A stretch of DNA of 64,000 bases, from assembly GCF_001881495.1 (NCBI RefSeq), contig NZ_LUKY01000029.1, forward strand, positions 23,814 to 87,813. The letters are read 5' to 3'. The position numbers and the translations under genes were made by a program. The notes beneath the pieces are model-generated. The model was not told the DNA's origin. It saw only the letters and a program-made list of their open reading frames with translations, and searched no databases. Of this stretch, positions 9,253 to 16,239 are shown piece by piece; within the stretch, counting starts at the first letter, position 1; every line of letters begins with the position of its first letter. Source of the stretch: Candidatus Rickettsiella isopodorum. GTDB taxonomy: Bacteria > Pseudomonadota > Gammaproteobacteria > Diplorickettsiales > Diplorickettsiaceae.

Positions 9253-10615
9253 GTATCGATCCTATCATTGATAAAGAATTGGGATTACTTGAGTTGATGG
9301 GTAAAGGCAGTAAGTAAGCGATAGTCAAATGAGAAGCGAGCAAATATTTATTGGCAACAGTTTGTATTTGACGTGGTGTAATAGCGTTAATATGTTTTAA
9401 GTAATCTCGTTCTATTTGCCAGGGCAAGTTAATTGCAGCTAAACTTCCAAGTTCATACGCTTGTGCAGTTATAGAATCTTCTCGATATATTTTGTCAGCA
9501 GCTATTTGGGCTTTTGCGCGTTTCAATTCTTCACTATTAACACTAAAAGTTTGTAACTGTTTGATTTGCTTTAATAAACTTAATTCAAGTTCTGATAAAG
9601 TATGTCCAGTCGTTGGTGTGGCTTGCAACAAAAATAAATTATTTAGACGACTGACAGGGTTATAAAATGCGTTAGCATTGGCAGCTATTTGTTGCCCTCT
9701 AATAAGATTTTTCGCAAAACGAGCACTATTACCACCTGATAATAAGGTTGTAATAAGATCTAAAACGTAAGGATCTTGACTATTTAAACCTTCCTTAATG
9801 ACTGGCACTGGATAAGCCATGACAAGCCAAGCTAACTGAGCAGGGGTTTGTATGATGAGGCGCTTTTCTCCTAATGGGGGAATAGCTTTTTCTGGTTTTA
9901 TTTTCGGGAGAGGGAGGGGTTTTAAATTAGAAAAATAAGCTTGTGCTAATTGATAAACTTGGTTGGGTTTTACATCTCCTACGACAACTAGTATGGCATT
10001 ATTAGGTGCATACCAGGTTTCATACCATTTTCGTAAATCTTCAACGGTCATATTTTGTAGATCGCTTTTCCAGCCGATGACAGGATGATGATAAGAGCTT
10101 GCAACAAAAGCGGCAGCATTAAGACGTTCTAATAAAATTTCTTGGGGATTATCATCGACACGCATACGTCTTTCTTCCATTACAACCTGAATTTCTTTAA
10201 GAAAATCTTGTGGGCGTAATGATAAATTGCGCATTCTATCGGCTTCTAATTCAAAACTAATCGCTAATTTGTCAGCAGAAAATTTTTGATAATATGCAGT
10301 AAAATCTGAATCGGTGAAGGCATTTTGTTCTCCTCCATTTTCCGAGACAATTTTTTCTAGCATACCCGGTCCAAATTTTTTGGTTCCGCGAAACATCATA
10401 TGTTCTAAAGCATGTGAAATACCAGTTATTCCATTAGGTTCATAACTGCTTCCAACTTTATACCAGATCTCTGAAATAACTACAGGGGCTCGATGATCCT
10501 CTTTAACTAGCAAAGTTATTCCATTTTTTAAGTGATATTCATGTACATCCTCTGCCAAGCTTAACGGAGATAAAAATATTAAACCTAAATAAACTAAAAT
10601 TTTTTTAAAAAACAT
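9242..10615 (-). CDS. M16 family zinc metallopeptidase, catalytic subunit
   Basis: Exported zinc peptidase of the M16 family (457 residues). A signal peptide ends near LSLAED (about residue 21). The inverted zinc motif HxxEH is intact (H68-A-L-E71-H72), and the third ligand is E148 in VVMEERRMRVDDNP, 76 residues after H72 as in the family. The C-terminal inactive repeat domain follows. The gene precedes, and overlaps by 11 bases, the zinc-less paralogue, the typical tandem arrangement. The start ATG is supported by an AGGAAAT ribosome site. The processed substrate cannot be deduced. Confidence 0.94.
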   Translation of the reverse strand: MFFKKILVYLGLIFLSPLSLAEDVHEYHLKNGITLLVKEDHRAPVVISEIWYKVGSSYEPNGITGISHALEHMMFRGTKKFGPGMLEKIVSENGGEQNAFTDSDFTAYYQKFSADKLAISFELEADRMRNLSLRPQDFLKEIQVVMEERRMRVDDNPQEILLERLNAAAFVASSYHHPVIGWKSDLQNMTVEDLRKWYETWYAPNNAILVVVGDVKPNQVYQLAQAYFSNLKPLPLPKIKPEKAIPPLGEKRLIIQTPAQLAWLVMAYPVPVIKEGLNSQDPYVLDLITTLLSGGNSARFAKNLIRGQQIAANANAFYNPVSRLNNLFLLQATPTTGHTLSELELSLLKQIKQLQTFSVNSEELKRAKAQIAADKIYREDSITAQAYELGSLAAINLPWQIERDYLKHINAITPRQIQTVANKYLLASHLTIAYLLPLPINSSNPNSLSMIGSIHAH

Positions 10616-10794
10616 CGATTAATTTCCTAGAGAACTATGTTGCTCGTGTTCCTGATTTTCATGCCTGCCTAAGCTATATAGGGCTTACCTAACATGAGGA
10701 CGAGTGGTTTCCTCTTGAGAATATCCGTACAAGACGAAGTATTTCAAGCGGCTTGTTTGAATTTAATAAATATGGTAACAATTATTAGCATTAT

Positions 10795-10823
10795 TTGACA
10801 TCACTTTATGGGGCTTTCATAAT
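10795..10823 (+). promoter_or_regulatory. Sigma70 promoter of xseB-ispA
   Basis: TTGACA (10795-10800), a 17-base spacer, then CATAAT (10818-10823): 11 of 12 consensus bases. It lies about 70 bases before the xseB start codon, in the divergent gap with the M16 pair. One of the best promoter matches in the window. Confidence 0.75.
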
Positions 10824-10897
10824 CATTAGATTATTTCTTAATTTAAAAAGTCTGGGCCTGATTTCTATTTAATCGCAGGTAAAACGAGGTTACTTTT

Positions 10898-11152
10898 ATG
10901 TCAAAGACAAAAAAAAATACAGTTTTTCAATTCGAAAAAGGTTTAGAAGAGCTTGAAAAAATTGTTGAACAAATGGAGTGCGGTAACTCGACGTTAGAAG
11001 CTTCTCTTGAGCAATTTAGCCGAGCGGTGAGCTTATTAAAAGACTGTCAATTGACTTTAAAAAAAGCTGAGCAACGCGTGCAAATTTTAGTAAATACAGA
11101 TACCAACCAGAAAAAGGAACTGTTACCTTTTCAAGCAGAAGAATTAGTCTAG
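10898..11152 (+). CDS. xseB: Exodeoxyribonuclease VII small subunit
   Basis: Small helical subunit of exonuclease VII, which degrades single-stranded DNA to oligonucleotides. The 84 residues carry the family core FEKGLEELEKIVEQMECG, then LEASLEQF and the LLKDCQLTLKKAEQRVQIL helix. A GAGGT ribosome site lies 7 bases before the ATG. Its TAG stop shares one base with the GTG start of ispA, a widespread gammaproteobacterial pairing. The large subunit gene (xseA) is not in the window. Confidence 0.95.
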   Translation: MSKTKKNTVFQFEKGLEELEKIVEQMECGNSTLEASLEQFSRAVSLLKDCQLTLKKAEQRVQILVNTDTNQKKELLPFQAEELV

Positions 11153-12024
11153 TGAGCATAGAGCCTAACTTTGTAAGCTATCAGGAACGGGTTAATGGAT
11201 TATTGACGCATTGTTTGTCAAATCCTCCTCCACTATCAAAACCCTTATACGATGCGATGTATTATGGAGTTTTAAAAGGTGGGAAACGTTTAAGACCTTT
11301 ATTTGTTTATACGTTAGGAATGGCTTTAGGATTATCGTTGCAGGATTTAGATCATACCGCTTGTGCAATTGAATTGATTCATGCTTATTCATTAATTCAT
11401 GATGATCTGCCTAGTATGGACAATGATGATTGGCGACGTGGAGAGCCTAGCTGCCATAAACAATTTGGTGAGGCTATGGCTTTGTTGGCAGGCGATGCGT
11501 TACAAGCATTAGCTTTTGATGTGCTTCTTAAGGCGCCATTCCAATCACCTAAAATCGTAAAAATGCTTAGTGTGTTGGCAAAAGCAATAGGATCATGGGG
11601 AATGGTGGCTGGGCAAGCAATGGATTTTACTGGCTCAAGCGGTGTCAATAAATCGGATGCTGAAAACATTCATTCTTTAAAAACGGGAGCATTATTCGGA
11701 GCCACTTTTCAGTTACCCGCCATAATCGCTAACCTGCCTCAGGATGATTTTTTAACCCTAACGAAAGTGGGTAATAGAATAGGTTTGGCTTTCCAAATTC
11801 AAGATGATATCTGCGATAATGAAAATATTCATTTTTGGAAGGACCCCCTCGAGAGAGAAAACCATCTAAAAGGACTTAAAGACCAAATTTTAGCTGATTT
11901 AGTTTCTATTTTACCTTCCTGCAGAGAAAAAAATTCCTCTCTTATCCAGTTGATAAAGATTTTGTTTATTGATAAAACGATTGACAATAACTATCGACTT
12001 GATAGAAAAAAATCATTTCTTTAA
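11152..12024 (+). CDS. ispA: Farnesyl diphosphate synthase-type polyprenyl synthetase with altered C-terminus
   Basis: Prenyltransferase that builds farnesyl diphosphate from dimethylallyl/geranyl diphosphate and isopentenyl diphosphate. It feeds undecaprenyl carriers and quinones. Motifs: GGKRLRP (43-49), the first Asp-rich motif DDLPSMDNDD (84-93) with WRRGEPSCHK, the GQAMD helix, and the second Asp-rich motif DDICD (218-222). After DDICD the expected LGKxxGxDxxxxKxTYP segment is absent; instead there is NENIHFWKDPLERENH and a diverged tail, although the total length (290) is near normal. The GTG start overlaps the xseB stop by one base. Core identity is firm; whether the altered end affects activity is unknown. 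Confidence 0.92.
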   Translation: MSIEPNFVSYQERVNGLLTHCLSNPPPLSKPLYDAMYYGVLKGGKRLRPLFVYTLGMALGLSLQDLDHTACAIELIHAYSLIHDDLPSMDNDDWRRGEPSCHKQFGEAMALLAGDALQALAFDVLLKAPFQSPKIVKMLSVLAKAIGSWGMVAGQAMDFTGSSGVNKSDAENIHSLKTGALFGATFQLPAIIANLPQDDFLTLTKVGNRIGLAFQIQDDICDNENIHFWKDPLERENHLKGLKDQILADLVSILPSCREKNSSLIQLIKILFIDKTIDNNYRLDRKKSFL

Positions 12025-12194
12025 TAGAGATGAGGCTGTTATAATCGGCTAGTAGCTTCAAATAGCTAGATGTACACAGTAAATAACGGATTTATTGCTT
12101 ACCTAATTCTTCCTAGAAGCTGCTATCAACTAGATGCTTGCGAAAACTAAATTGTAGGCATTCTCACTAAATGAAATGAGAGGAAAATAACGAT

Positions 12195-12749
12195 ATGTCA
12201 ATGCTGAAAGTAGGTGATAAATTACCTGAATTTAAACTCACAGCTACCGTTGATATTGATATCAACAAGGCTTTTACTGAGATTACTCATGCTTCTTACC
12301 CTGGTAAGTGGCTAGTACTGTTTTTCTGGCCTAAAGATTTCACCTTTGTATGCCCTACTGAAATAGTGGCATTTAACGATCTCAATGCTAAATTTAAAGA
12401 GAGTAATGCTGTATTATTAGGGGGTAGCACGGATAATGAATTTGTGCACCGTGCTTGGCGACAGTATAACGATGAATTACGGGATCTTTCATTCCCTATG
12501 TTGAGTGATATTAAACGTGAATTATGCAGTAATTTAGGGGTATTAGATAACGATGCAGGTGTTGCACAACGAGCAACGTTTATTATCGATCCAGAAGGTA
12601 TTATTCGTTTTAATATGGTGACAGATTTGAGCGTTGGACGTAATCCTGAAGAAGTGCTACGTATACTTCATGCTTTACAAGATGGAGGACTCTGTCCTTG
12701 TAATTGGCAAAAAGGTCAACGTACTATTAACCTTACTGAAGTTACTTAA
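12195..12749 (+). CDS. AhpC/TSA family peroxiredoxin
   Basis: Thiol peroxidase that reduces hydrogen peroxide and organic hydroperoxides in the cytosol. The peroxidatic cysteine is C53 in FWPKDFTFVCPTE. The partner-reactive cysteines are probably C167 and C169 in GLCPCNWQKGQ, a C-terminus I associate with the AhpC group reduced by AhpD-type partners rather than AhpF. No ahpD or ahpF is adjacent. The start ATG has a GAGG ribosome site. A TATAAT at 12040-12045 with a poor -35 may serve as its promoter, leaving a leader of about 145 bases. A good terminator follows. It is close to msrB-msrA, forming an oxidative-damage neighbourhood. Confidence 0.93.
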   Translation: MSMLKVGDKLPEFKLTATVDIDINKAFTEITHASYPGKWLVLFFWPKDFTFVCPTEIVAFNDLNAKFKESNAVLLGGSTDNEFVHRAWRQYNDELRDLSFPMLSDIKRELCSNLGVLDNDAGVAQRATFIIDPEGIIRFNMVTDLSVGRNPEEVLRILHALQDGGLCPCNWQKGQRTINLTEVT

Positions 12750-12774
12750 TTTTACAAAATTAGTTTAACAAATA

Positions 12775-12800
12775 AACCCGCTTCATTAGCGGGTTTTTTA
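12775..12800 (+). terminator. Rho-independent terminator after the peroxiredoxin gene
   Basis: An 8-bp perfect stem AAACCCGC / GCGGGTTT (12775-12782 and 12790-12797) with a 7-base loop, running directly into a T tract. It sits 25 bases after the stop codon and is the clearest intrinsic terminator in the window. Confidence 0.9.
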
Positions 12801-12889
12801 TGTCAAAGATAGATGTAATTGGTATAGTGAAATGATGGACTTTCTCCTATAATCTACCTAATGTGTTATTTAAATTTCTTTGAGATAGA

Positions 12890-13267
12890 ATGAAAAAACT
12901 GACTCCAGAAGAAGCGAGGGTTATTTTATTAAAAGGTACCGAGTCTGCGTATTCAGGAAAATATTATCGATTTAATGAAAAAGGAGATTACACCTGTAAA
13001 CAATGTGGGACATTGCTCTATCATTCATCAGCTAAATTTGATTCTGGATGTGGTTGGCCCAGTTTTGATGATGAAATATCGGGTGCAATTAAACGGATAC
13101 CGGATTCTGATGGTCATCGTACTGAAATTACTTGTGCGAAGTGTGGAGCGCATCTTGGCCATGTTTTTCTTGGCGAAAGATTGACACCTAAAAATATTCG
13201 ACATTGTGTTAACTCTATATCTTTAGAATTTATTCCTGAAAATGCAAGTAAAAAGGAGAAAAAATGA
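12890..13267 (+). CDS. msrB: Peptide-methionine (R)-S-oxide reductase
   Basis: Repairs the R epimer of methionine sulfoxide in oxidised proteins. The 125 residues show the zinc-binding CxxC pairs C36/C39 and C82/C85, the FDSGCGWPSF substrate loop, GAHLGHVF, and the catalytic cysteine C106 in RHCVNS. It overlaps msrA by four bases (ATGA), so the two stereospecific enzymes are made together. A TATAAT at 12848-12853, without a clear -35, lies about 35 bases upstream and may be its promoter. Confidence 0.97.
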   Translation: MKKLTPEEARVILLKGTESAYSGKYYRFNEKGDYTCKQCGTLLYHSSAKFDSGCGWPSFDDEISGAIKRIPDSDGHRTEITCAKCGAHLGHVFLGERLTPKNIRHCVNSISLEFIPENASKKEKK

Positions 13268-13770
13268 AAGATAAAGCTAACCCAAAGACCGAAATAGCTA
13301 TTTTTGCCGGAGGATGTTTTTGGGGCGTAGAACATTTAATGAAACAACTCCCAGGAGCTATTTCAGTAACGTCTGGATATATTGGCGGTAATACGTCTAA
13401 CCCGACTTATGAAGAAGTGTGTAATGAAAATACCGGTCATGTTGAGGCAGTGGAAATTATTTTTGATCCTAGCAAAGTAAGTTATGAAACTTTAGCTAAA
13501 CGGTTTTTTGAAATTCATGACCCCGAACAATTAAACCAACAAGGTCCCGATAAAGGTCCGCAATATCGTTCTGAAATTTTTTATACGACGCCTGAACAAA
13601 AGGAAATTGCTTTAAAACTGATTAGTATTTTAAAAGGCAAGGGCTTTAAAATTGTTACTAAAGTGACACCGGCAACAAAATTCTGGAAAGCAGAAGATTA
13701 TCACCAAAACTATTATGAGAAAACTAAAAAAAAACCTTACTGCCATACCTATGTTAAAAAATTTTTATAG
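13264..13770 (+). CDS. msrA: Peptide-methionine (S)-S-oxide reductase
   Basis: Repairs the S epimer of methionine sulfoxide. The catalytic cysteine is C18 in the invariant FAGGCFWGVE; the family motifs SGYIGG, GHVEAVE, YRSEIFY and AEDYHQNYY follow. The 168 residues are typical of a short cytosolic MsrA. It is translationally coupled to msrB through an ATGA overlap, with an AAGGAG ribosome site inside the end of msrB. Convergent with the alpha/beta hydrolase gene. Confidence 0.97.
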   Translation: MKDKANPKTEIAIFAGGCFWGVEHLMKQLPGAISVTSGYIGGNTSNPTYEEVCNENTGHVEAVEIIFDPSKVSYETLAKRFFEIHDPEQLNQQGPDKGPQYRSEIFYTTPEQKEIALKLISILKGKGFKIVTKVTPATKFWKAEDYHQNYYEKTKKKPYCHTYVKKFL

Positions 13771-13778
13771 TTAGTTTT

Positions 13779-13804
13779 GACTTAACGAAAAAAGTAGTTA
13801 AGTC
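13779..13804. terminator. Possible terminator hairpin between convergent genes
   Basis: A perfect 8-bp stem GACTTAAC / GTTAAGTC with a 10-base A-rich loop, 8 bases after the msrA stop, in the gap between msrA and the convergent hydrolase gene. The T-run after it is weak (TCGAATTTT), so efficiency is doubtful. Confidence 0.4.
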
Positions 13805-13883
13805 TCGAATTTTCATATTATCTTTTTTGCTTAGTATTAAGGACTCTGCACACTTTTTTGAATAGACTATATTTCTTATCAAT

Positions 13884-14897
13884 TTATTTTGAAAGGCATA
13901 TCGATGATTTTTTTCTAAAGAATTCAAATTTATCATTGTTTTCTTTGGCAAAAAATTTAAATTTTAAGGAAGGAGCTTCATTTGAAAAATTTGAGAACAA
14001 GAGTCTTGGTATTTTCATTAAATTAAATCCCATTTTTAATTGAGTGGATATAGTTTCTATAGCCTGTATATTTCGCCAAAATAAGGAATGGTTTTCTTCT
14101 TTAAAACTATATTTGTATGTCCATAAGCCAAGCTGATTTAATTTATCGTAAAAAACTTCGCTATCACTTCTAAAGCGGTCATATTCTCCAAATAAAAAAT
14201 AAGTTGGAGGCAAACTAATAAGGGAATTTGACCAAAAAGGGGATATTTCTGGGGCATAATAGGCATTAAAATTATTTTGCAAGTAAAGTTCTATAAACCA
14301 ATCGACTAAAGAATTTGGAAAGCTATCTTTATTTTCCAATTTAACGTATTTTTTCAAGCTTCGTGATAAATCTAATATAGGAGAAATTAATATTTGCAAA
14401 GCAACAGGAAGTTTGTCTTTTTTAGCTTGAATAGTCATTAAAGCAGCTAAATTTCCTCCTGAGCTATAGCCAGAAATAGCAATTTTGTTTACATCAATTT
14501 GCATGAAATTAGCATGAAAAATGATTGATTTATAGGCAGCATACACATCATTAAATGGTCGTGGAAAAGGATTTTCTGGAGCTAAGTGGTGATCTAAATC
14601 AATGACTTGGCAACCTGATTTTTCTGCTATATGACTACAGGTAATATAAGAATAGTATCTTGCAGATGCGTTAAAACCAGTGCCTCTAATATGAAGTAAG
14701 GTAGGATAGGGTGGATTTTTTAACTGAGCAGATCTGTAAATAACAAGAAAAAGATCGCTAGTCTCTTTTAATAAAACAGACATAAGTATAATTATTATTT
14801 TAACATTTTTTGCAGGAGATCTTTTTTCTCTTTCTTGCATACGTAAAATAAAAGCACGATGCTCAGTAAGTCTTTTTTTATCGTTTTTATATGGCAC
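13884..14897 (-). CDS. Alpha/beta hydrolase (hormone-sensitive-lipase-like esterase)
   Basis: Esterase/lipase of the alpha/beta hydrolase-3 type. The nucleophile is S145 in GYSSG (143-147); the acid is probably D240 in FGEYDRF and the base H270 in KEENHSLFW. The oxyanion-loop HGGG of the family is replaced by HIRGTGF (69-75), which is unusual. DLDHHLAPENPFP fits the DYRLAPExPFP region. A hydrophobic stretch near residues 32-44 may be a membrane anchor or a buried strand. It lies 20 bases downstream of the methyltransferase on the same strand, so the two probably form one transcript. Substrate unknown. Confidence 0.83.
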   Translation of the reverse strand: MPYKNDKKRLTEHRAFILRMQEREKRSPAKNVKIIIILMSVLLKETSDLFLVIYRSAQLKNPPYPTLLHIRGTGFNASARYYSYITCSHIAEKSGCQVIDLDHHLAPENPFPRPFNDVYAAYKSIIFHANFMQIDVNKIAISGYSSGGNLAALMTIQAKKDKLPVALQILISPILDLSRSLKKYVKLENKDSFPNSLVDWFIELYLQNNFNAYYAPEISPFWSNSLISLPPTYFLFGEYDRFRSDSEVFYDKLNQLGLWTYKYSFKEENHSLFWRNIQAIETISTQLKMGFNLMKIPRLLFSNFSNEAPSLKFKFFAKENNDKFEFFRKKSSICLSK

Positions 14898-14917
14898 TAT
14901 TGTAAGATACTTATTTT

Positions 14918-15706
14918 TTATACTTTAGTGGCCGTGATTATATAATAATCAATTAATCCTTTTCTATAGGCAATTTTCCAGTTGGTATCCCATATACAAG
15001 GATCGTTTTGTCTGACCCATACATCGTATCCTGGCCAAACATACTGACTAATATTTTCTAGCTTTACATTAGTGAATGAATTTTTTTTTAGTAAATGTAA
15101 AATATCAGGTAATGAAGCAAATTCTCCATTACAGCTATCTGCTAAAATAGCAGGTTTTGGTAGCAAGTTAAGTAAGTTCACAAAGCAAAGGCTATTTTTT
15201 GCGAAAAAAGTAGAAATGACTAGCGTGCCTCCTTGGCATAAAATTCTTTTTAATTCGGGGACAGCATTCGAAGCATTAAAGTGTTGAAAAGCTTCTACCG
15301 TATAAATTTTACTAATACTCTCGTCGGACAAAGGGATTGATTCCGCCGCCCCTTGAAGGAATTGAATTTTTTTCTCTTCAACAAGGGAAAAGTGAGTGTT
15401 TATTGAATGATCAATATGTTCTTTTAAATAATCTATACCTAATAGAGATTGAACAACATAGAAATTTGAAAAAAGTACACACCCTCCACCATGGCCAGAA
15501 CCTAATTCTAATACAGTATCCTGTTCTTGAGGATTTAAACGTTTAAAGACTTGATGATACAGTTGTTTATTAGCTTCAATAACGTCTAGGCTAGATATTA
15601 CATTAGGAACCGTTTCCCAATAGCCAAAATTAATAAAATTTCCTTTAAATAAAATATCTAAATCGGTACCTGAATAAAGATCGGAAAGATTTTTTGGAAG
15701 TAACAT
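14918..15706 (-). CDS. Class I SAM-dependent methyltransferase
   Basis: Cytosolic methyltransferase of the type-11 fold, 262 residues. The SAM-binding motif I is VLELGSGHGGG (65-75), followed by the acidic residue of motif II in LLGIDYL, then AESIPL and YTVEAFQHF, and motif III in GGTLVISTFF. The N-terminus (FINFGYWETVP) resembles small-molecule or lipid O-methyltransferases such as those acting on fatty acids or polyketides. That substrate class is only a guess. No ribosome site is visible before the ATG. It is the first gene of a two-gene unit with the esterase and is divergent from the cytidine deaminase. Confidence 0.85.
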   Translation of the reverse strand: MLLPKNLSDLYSGTDLDILFKGNFINFGYWETVPNVISSLDVIEANKQLYHQVFKRLNPQEQDTVLELGSGHGGGCVLFSNFYVVQSLLGIDYLKEHIDHSINTHFSLVEEKKIQFLQGAAESIPLSDESISKIYTVEAFQHFNASNAVPELKRILCQGGTLVISTFFAKNSLCFVNLLNLLPKPAILADSCNGEFASLPDILHLLKKNSFTNVKLENISQYVWPGYDVWVRQNDPCIWDTNWKIAYRKGLIDYYIITATKV

Positions 15707-15802
15707 TTTTTAATTAATATTAATTTAATAATTATCTTTTTATACTAATTAAATTCTTTTAAAATAGCTAGTATATTTTTAGTATTTATTTGGATTTTTA
15801 GA

Positions 15803-16198
15803 ATGAAAGATTATCTTATTCAGATGGTGTCGCTAGGAAAAAAAGCAGCAATGAATGCTTATGTGCCCTTATGCAAATTTTCAGTGGGTGCTTGCATTAG
15901 AACTAATGAGGGCCAATTATTTCACGGTTGTAACTGGGAAAATAGGGCGACTCCTCTTAGTCAGTGCGCAGAAACCTCAGCGCTTAGTGGGATGCTAACA
16001 GCGGGTTATAGAAAAATAAGTGAAATTGTTTTAGTTACTCCTAAATTTGTTTGTACGCCTTGTGGAGCTTGTAGACAGAGATTGCTTGAATTTTCTCATG
16101 AAGAAACAAACTTTTATTCATATAATAGAGATGGATTGTTACTTAAATCGATTAAATTAAATAAACTTCTACCAGAGGCATTTACTTGGAGGCCTTAA
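15803..16198 (+). CDS. cdd: Cytidine deaminase
   Basis: Zinc enzyme that deaminates cytidine and deoxycytidine to uridine forms in pyrimidine salvage. Short homotetrameric type (131 residues). Zinc ligands C55, C87 and C90 and the catalytic E57 are visible in CAETSAL and PCGACRQ, and FSVGACIRT and GCNWENRA match the substrate pocket. The gene is 40 bases upstream of the hybrid kinase and may share its transcript. Confidence 0.95.
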   Translation: MKDYLIQMVSLGKKAAMNAYVPLCKFSVGACIRTNEGQLFHGCNWENRATPLSQCAETSALSGMLTAGYRKISEIVLVTPKFVCTPCGACRQRLLEFSHEETNFYSYNRDGLLLKSIKLNKLLPEAFTWRP

Positions 16199-16239
16199 TC
16201 TTAGACTGAATAGGTGTACATGATTCTTTAGGAAAAAAA

